Below are positions 6,776-10,211 of a stretch of 10,211 nucleotides of DNA, piece after piece (position 1 is the stretch's first letter; the number at the start of each line of letters is the position of its first letter). The translations under genes and the position numbers were made by a program. The notes under the pieces were generated by a model, which saw only the letters and a program-made list of their open reading frames with translations, was not told where the DNA came from and did not search any database. The DNA is taken from assembly GCA_016209865.1 (NCBI GenBank), contig JACQVL010000200.1, positions 1 to 10,211 of the forward strand, written 5' to 3'. The DNA is from Candidatus Latescibacterota bacterium (GTDB lineage Bacteria > JAAXHH01 > JACQVL01).

Positions 6776-6797
6776 TCGGATGCAATTCGGATGCAAT
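6776..6797. repeat. Perfect 11-bp tandem duplication in the aroA-ubiD gap
   Basis: TCGGATGCAAT occurs twice head to tail (6776-6786 and 6787-6797). It sits between the hairpins and the 3' end of aroA. It could be a replication slip or a tandem binding site; two copies alone cannot tell. Confidence 0.8.
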
Positions 6798-6832
6798 ATA
6801 GAAGGGAACGAACGGGAAGTCAACAAAAAGCC

Positions 6833-8110
6833 CTATGCGGTCAGCCGGGCCAGCCGCTCGAAATAGTCCGGAAACGTCTTGCGCACGCACGCTGGGTTGA
6901 GGATACGAATGCCCGGCACGCGCAGGCCGATCAGCGCAAAACTCATCGCCATCCGATGATCGTCGTACGTCTCCACGTCGCCTGCGTGCGGGAGCGCCGG
7001 GTAGATGATCATCCGGTCGGGGAACTCGTCCACGCCGCCGCCTAAGCGCCGTAATTCGGTCACCGCTGCGGCGATGCGATCCGTCTCTTGGAGACGAGTA
7101 TGCGCGATGCCCCGGATCGTCACCGGCCCGTCCGCGAACGGGGCGATGGCGGCGAGCGTCAGGGCCGTATCGGAAATCCCGCTCATGTCGATGTCGATCC
7201 CGTGAAGACGCGATCGACCGATCACCTCGATGGATCGATCATCCCAGATGATCCGGCAGCCCATCCGTTCCAGGACATCGACGAAACGCAAGTCGCCCTG
7301 CGCGGAGTCCCGTCCCAGGCCCTCGACCCGCACCCGTCCGCCCGTCACCGCAGCGGCTGCGAAGAAGTAAGACGCGTTCGTCGCGTCCGGCTCGACGTTG
7401 TACTTCCTCGCCCGGTAGCCTTGCCCGCCCGGCACGATCAAGCGCGTGTACGCTTCATGACGCATCTCCGCCCCGAACCGGCGCATGACGGACGCCGTCA
7501 GGTCGATGAACGGCCGCGATACCAGGTCGCCGTCGACGTCGATCTCGAGCCCGTCCCGGGTGCACGGGCCGATGAGCAGGAGCGCGCTGAAGTACTGGCT
7601 GCTCTGATGTCCCGCCATGCGAACTCGTCCACCGTGCAGGCCATCTGTCTCGACGATGACGGGCGGGCAGCCATTCCCATGCTGAGCGGTCGCCCGAACC
7701 CCAAGTTGGTTGAGTCCATCGAGCAACGGCTGAATCGGCCGTTCTCGCATCCGTTCCGTCCCGTCGAGGACGTACCGCCCGTGTCCGAGCGCGACGAGCG
7801 CGGTCAGGAACCGCATCGCCGTCCCCGCGTTCCCGACGAACAGGTCGGCGGATGAGACGGGTACGCCTCCGTTCTGCCCGTCGACCCGGATCGTCCCGGC
7901 CGTCTCATCAGTCAGCACCGTGAGTCCGAGCGCCCGCAGAGCGCCCGCCATGTACTGCGTATCGTCGCTGAACAACGCGCCACGGAGCTGCGACGACCCA
8001 TCCGCTAACGCCGCCACGATGAGCGCACGGTTGGTGTCGCTCTTCGAGCCGGGGACGGTGACGACGGCGTCGAGGGGAGAGGAGAGGGGATGGATTTCGA
8101 TGGTGGACAT
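6833..8110 (-). CDS. aroA: 3-phosphoshikimate 1-carboxyvinyltransferase (EPSP synthase)
   Basis: AroA joins phosphoenolpyruvate to shikimate 3-phosphate to give EPSP, the step before chorismate. The 425 residues hold the full set of family motifs: VPGSKSDTNRAL with K23, GNAGTAMR at 93-100, SSQYFSALLL at 170-179, EPDATNASYFFAAAA, SDTALT with the likely catalytic D314, RLQETDR with E342, DDHRMAMSFAL, and the end motif KTFPDYFERLARL with K411. Residue 101 is Phe where class I enzymes normally have Pro in GNAGTAMRP. I chose ATG 8110, eight bases after the stop of the oxygenase gene; a longer frame to GTG 8161 would overlap that gene and adds no conserved sequence. No clear Shine-Dalgarno precedes it, so it may be translated by coupling. 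Its product feeds chorismate, the substrate of MqnA encoded downstream on the same strand. Confidence 0.96.
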   Translation of the reverse strand: MSTIEIHPLSSPLDAVVTVPGSKSDTNRALIVAALADGSSQLRGALFSDDTQYMAGALRALGLTVLTDETAGTIRVDGQNGGVPVSSADLFVGNAGTAMRFLTALVALGHGRYVLDGTERMRERPIQPLLDGLNQLGVRATAQHGNGCPPVIVETDGLHGGRVRMAGHQSSQYFSALLLIGPCTRDGLEIDVDGDLVSRPFIDLTASVMRRFGAEMRHEAYTRLIVPGGQGYRARKYNVEPDATNASYFFAAAAVTGGRVRVEGLGRDSAQGDLRFVDVLERMGCRIIWDDRSIEVIGRSRLHGIDIDMSGISDTALTLAAIAPFADGPVTIRGIAHTRLQETDRIAAAVTELRRLGGGVDEFPDRMIIYPALPHAGDVETYDDHRMAMSFALIGLRVPGIRILNPACVRKTFPDYFERLARLTA

Positions 8111-8118
8111 GGGGTGAT

Positions 8119-8958
8119 CTATCTGGCTAAATACTCTTCCGGCACCCGGTTGAACTGGCACGGCTCGGCGGTGCCGGTATACGGAGGCACGAGGATGTCA
8201 CGCATGATCGATGGTGCATTCTCGCGCGGCGGGCTCATCTTTCCGATGGCGGCCTTGATCGTCTCCGGGAGCGAGGCGTAGTGGGGGAAATACCACAGCG
8301 TGAGACAGGAGCGACGCTCATCCGTCTGGTTGGCATGCGCGGCGTGGAGCAGACGCGCGTCCCCGATGACGACATCGCCCGCTTTTACCGGGACATCCAC
8401 CTCATCGGGGTGGAGGCCGTGGATGATGGAATGCTCATCCGAATGGTACGTCTCATCTGTATGAGCGGGTGGAAGCTCGTCATGGAGCGGAATACGCTTT
8501 CGATGTGTCCCGGGGATCAGGCGCAAACACCCGTTCTCACGCCGGGTGTCGGTCAGGTAGTACATGGCAAAGACCTGAGAGGGTTCCTCATCCGCGCTGC
8601 ACGGGATATGCCACGCCCACCAGTCCTGGTGCCAGTAGAGCGACGGGGCATGCGGCGCTTTGCTGAGCAGATAGCCGCTCCAGTATTTCGGGTCGGTGAA
8701 CCCGACCTGCGTGAACGCGTCGAGCGTCTTCGGGCAGGTGATCAGTCGCGTGAACACCGGATGCCGGTCATCGATGGCGATGTTGCTCCCCTGATACCGA
8801 TACCGTTCTCGATCCTCGGGCGAAACCCGGCTGACGAGTTCCTCGGTCACCTGGATCAGGTCGGCTAACAGGCGCCGATCCAGGACGCCGGGAAACAGGC
8901 AATAGCCAGCCGATCGGAGCTGTCGGGCTTCAGGAGTGCTGGGGGACGATATGGTCAT
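8119..8958 (-). CDS. Phytanoyl-CoA dioxygenase (PhyH)-family Fe(II)/2-oxoglutarate oxygenase, substrate unknown
   Basis: The protein (279 residues) has the double-stranded beta-helix metal site of the PhyH family: HxD at H110 and D112 in LYWHQDWWAW, and a distal His in GDARLLHAAHANQ (H205 is the best candidate), followed by R216/R217 as candidate 2-oxoglutarate-binding Arg. It begins with the typical helix and strand (ARQLRSAGYCLFPGVLD), and LRLIPGTHRKR at 145-155 is another family signature. No signal peptide or membrane segment is seen. Such enzymes hydroxylate varied small molecules; the sequence does not reveal the substrate. It stands 153 bp after ilvE and eight bases before aroA, so it is probably co-transcribed with aroA. 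Start choice: ATG 8958 has AAAGGA nine bases upstream, whereas ATG 8997 starts directly beside a heptamer array with no binding site. Ectoine hydroxylase is unlikely because its motif differs. Confidence 0.85.
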   Translation of the reverse strand: MTISSPSTPEARQLRSAGYCLFPGVLDRRLLADLIQVTEELVSRVSPEDRERYRYQGSNIAIDDRHPVFTRLITCPKTLDAFTQVGFTDPKYWSGYLLSKAPHAPSLYWHQDWWAWHIPCSADEEPSQVFAMYYLTDTRRENGCLRLIPGTHRKRIPLHDELPPAHTDETYHSDEHSIIHGLHPDEVDVPVKAGDVVIGDARLLHAAHANQTDERRSCLTLWYFPHYASLPETIKAAIGKMSPPRENAPSIMRDILVPPYTGTAEPCQFNRVPEEYLAR

Positions 8959-8967
8959 GAGAGACGA

Positions 8968-8973
8968 TCCTTT
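8968..8973 (-). promoter_or_regulatory. Ribosome binding site deciding the PhyH-family start
   Basis: AAAGGA on the minus strand lies nine bases before ATG 8958. It excludes the 13-residue upstream extension from ATG 8997. Confidence 0.65.
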
Positions 8974-8998
8974 CGGATTGCGGCGGTCGAAACTCATC

Positions 8999-9022
8999 AG
9001 TGACGAGTGACAAGTGACGAGT
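8999..9022 (+). repeat. Heptamer array, three units (AGTGACR on the plus strand)
   Basis: Three units, AGTGACG, AGTGACA, AGTGACG, followed by a partial AGT. It is the same repeat as at the ends of mqnA and mqnE but in the opposite orientation. Here it lies upstream of a gene rather than at its end. Confidence 0.9.
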
Positions 9023-9111
9023 ACTAAAGAAGAAAAGGGTGGCTTTCTCGTTTCCCCTTTTCGCCCGGTGGGGAAAGGAAGTGATGGGAATTCCCCTTTT
9101 CGCCCCCTTCT
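9023..9111. repeat. Low-complexity gap with a 15-bp direct repeat and short palindromes
   Basis: TTCCCCTTTTCGCCC occurs at 9052-9066 and again at 9091-9105. TTCCCC (9052-9057) can pair with GGGGAA (9070-9075), and GGGAATTCCC at 9086-9095 is a perfect palindrome. Downstream of ilvE on the minus strand this could form several alternative small hairpins. No T run follows a strong stem, so I do not call a terminator. Confidence 0.6.
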
Positions 9112-10032
9112 TTACACCGCCGTTCTCCACGCTTCATACCGCGTCTCGTTGCCCCGGATCAGGTCGTTGTACAGCCGGCGGAGCTGCTGCGTGATCGGGC
9201 CGATGCCGCCGTCTCCGATCGTGTACCCATCGATCGAGGCCACCGGGTTGACCTCGGCCCCCGTCCCACAGAAGAACACCTCGTCCGCTGTATAGAGCTC
9301 CGTCCGGTCGACTTCGCGCTCCACTGTCTCGATCCCCAGCACGTCGCGGCAGACCTGGAGTAGGGTCAAACGGGTGACGCTCTCCAGGATGTCACTCGTC
9401 ACCGTCGGGGTGATGACCGCCCCATCCCGGATGAACATCAGGCAGGCGCCCGGGCCTTCTGACACTTTCCCGCGCGTGTTGAGCAGAATCGTCGAGTCGT
9501 ACCCGTTGAGGGCGGCTTCCGTCCAGGCTAAGGCGCTGTTGCGGTAGTTCGCGTAGCACTTAATCCGAGCCGGGAGGATGTTGTCCGCGATCCGCGTCCA
9601 CGAACTGACGCAGCACTTCAGGCCGGTCGGCCGGTCGAGTTGCGAGGCGCGCGGCCACGTGTTGATGAGCACGTGCGCCGGGCCGGTGGCGCTGGACAGT
9701 TGAAAACCGGGGTCGAAGTACGCGAGCGGACGCACGTAGATGTCCTCCCGGTAGCCGTTTACCCGGCAGACTTCGACGGCGCCGTGCGCGATCTGTTCTT
9801 TCGAGAGCGTCGTACTCATCCGCATCAGTTTCATCGAGTGGATGAACCTCGTGAGATGGGCATCCAGACGGAAGATGTACGATCGCTCCTGGGCCGGGTT
9901 CCAGTAGGCCCGGATGCCCTCGAAGATCGAATGGGCGAACGCGGGCGCATCGGTGATGTGCATCGTGGCCCGTTCCCAGGGTACGATCTCACCGTCGAGC
10001 CAGAGGACGGAGGGATGGGAGGAGTCAGGCAT
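9112..10032 (-). CDS. ilvE: Branched-chain amino acid aminotransferase (class IV PLP enzyme)
   Basis: IlvE transfers the amino group from glutamate to branched-chain 2-oxo acids, the last step of valine, leucine and isoleucine synthesis. The 306 residues match the usual length. Fold IV features are LWLDGEIVPWERA at the start, FEGIRAY with R41, YVRPLAY at 99-105, the PLP lysine in ARIKCYANYRNS (K158), KVSEGPGACLMFI with E192, a threonine-rich PLP phosphate region near TRLTLLQV, and CGTGAEVNPVASIDG near the end. The loop reads GPGACLM where the common form is GxGENLF, so the usual Asn is missing. Start ATG 10032 has AGGAG seven bases upstream. D-amino-acid aminotransferase and aminodeoxychorismate lyase are related, but FEGIRAY and the C-terminal motif fit IlvE best. 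Neighbours give no pathway partner in the window. Confidence 0.93.
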   Translation of the reverse strand: MPDSSHPSVLWLDGEIVPWERATMHITDAPAFAHSIFEGIRAYWNPAQERSYIFRLDAHLTRFIHSMKLMRMSTTLSKEQIAHGAVEVCRVNGYREDIYVRPLAYFDPGFQLSSATGPAHVLINTWPRASQLDRPTGLKCCVSSWTRIADNILPARIKCYANYRNSALAWTEAALNGYDSTILLNTRGKVSEGPGACLMFIRDGAVITPTVTSDILESVTRLTLLQVCRDVLGIETVEREVDRTELYTADEVFFCGTGAEVNPVASIDGYTIGDGGIGPITQQLRRLYNDLIRGNETRYEAWRTAV

Positions 10033-10057
10033 GAAAGGTCTCCTGTGCAGAGAGTGT

Positions 10058-10111
10058 GGTGGTCAGTGGTCAGTAAAGCCAGTTTTAACCGACCACCGGT
10101 CACCGATCACC
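10058..10111. repeat. Two facing heptamer arrays upstream of ilvE
   Basis: The left array has two exact GGTCAGT units (10061-10074) preceded by GGT. The right array (10088-10111), read on the minus strand, is GGTGATC, GGTGACC, GGTGGTC, GGT. GGTGGTC at 10058-10064 is the complement of GACCACC at 10091-10097, so the two can pair. The right array contains the stop codon of the neighbouring partial gene. These units bridge the GGTGGTC type near ubiD and the GTGAC type near mqnA and mqnE. Confidence 0.8.
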
Positions 10112-10211
10112 CGATTCCCCGAACGCGATCTCATCCGATAATTCGTTCTTGTCCGTCACCGCGTTGTACGGGAATTGGGTCTTCAAGATCTGGCCGACCT
10201 GCGCGATCACA
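10100..10211 (-). CDS. Unrecognised protein, C-terminal 36 residues (5' part outside window)
   Basis: The minus frame is open from the right edge to TGA at 10102-10100 and reads VIAQVGQILKTQ, then FPYNAVTDKNELSDEIAFGESGDR before the stop. I do not recognise the family. The stretch looks protein-like, with an amphipathic start and an acidic tail, and its position 67 bp before ilvE on the same strand suits the end of a preceding gene. The last residues GDR and the stop are encoded in a GGTGATC/GGTGACC heptamer repeat. Without the rest of the frame, coding status is probable but not certain. Confidence 0.5.
   Translation of the reverse strand, partial: VIAQVGQILKTQFPYNAVTDKNELSDEIAFGESGDR

Noticed and set aside
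7088-7855. 255-codon plus-strand frame opposite aroA
   Set aside because: It is a shadow of the intact AroA coding frame, which contains all catalytic motifs.
8930-9130. 66-codon minus-strand frame between ilvE and the oxygenase
   Set aside because: It consists of repeat-derived sequence and overlaps the oxygenase start, with no ribosome-binding site or homology signal.
10033-10099. Possible sigma-70 promoter upstream of ilvE
   Set aside because: No convincing -35 and -10 pair with proper spacing was found; the AT-rich bases lie between two repeat arrays.

Overview
The window comes from a GC-rich bacterial chromosome, probably free-living and capable of aerobic growth. It carries ordinary housekeeping metabolism and no phage, insertion sequence, rRNA, tRNA or CRISPR array. 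It encodes the futalosine route to menaquinone (MqnA, MqnC, MqnE), a FabV-type enoyl reductase, a stand-alone AICAR transformylase and a phytanoyl-CoA-dioxygenase-like oxygenase. Almost every longer intergenic gap holds a short heptamer repeat array. This mix would fit Nitrospirota or a similar deep lineage, but that placement is a low-confidence guess from gene content.

Layout. On the plus strand, the 3' half of fabV enters from the left edge and ends at 662. Everything else is on the minus strand, read right to left: the last 36 codons of an unrecognised gene (stop at 10100), ilvE (10032-9112), a PhyH-family oxygenase (8958-8119), aroA (8110-6833), a UbiD-family decarboxylase (6699-5254), mqnE (5223-4096), mqnC (4001-2910), mqnA (2913-2092) and a purH-like AICAR transformylase (2016-901). 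fabV and purH converge on a 238-bp gap full of repeats.

How the genes fit together. AroA makes EPSP, the precursor of chorismate. MqnA dehydrates chorismate, MqnE joins the product to the S-adenosylmethionine-derived nucleoside, MqnC cyclises the later dehypoxanthine intermediate, and a UbiD-type enzyme is the expected late decarboxylase. The run aroA-ubiD-mqnE-mqnC-mqnA therefore reads as a shikimate-to-menaquinone cluster. MqnB, MqnD, the prenyltransferase and the UbiX-type flavin prenyltransferase are not in the window. ilvE and the AICAR transformylase are amino-acid and purine genes flanking the cluster; the oxygenase has no obvious role.

The most unusual feature is not a gene. All six gaps longer than 30 bp contain tandem 7-bp repeats of related types (GTGACRA, GGTGRYC, GGTCAGT, ARGGACR). 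Several gene ends lie inside these arrays: mqnA and mqnE both end in the same repeat-encoded peptide VTSDK, and the fabV stop and the stop of the right-edge gene also fall in repeats. I found no convincing new defence or mobile system; the repeats and the orphan oxygenase are the best leads.
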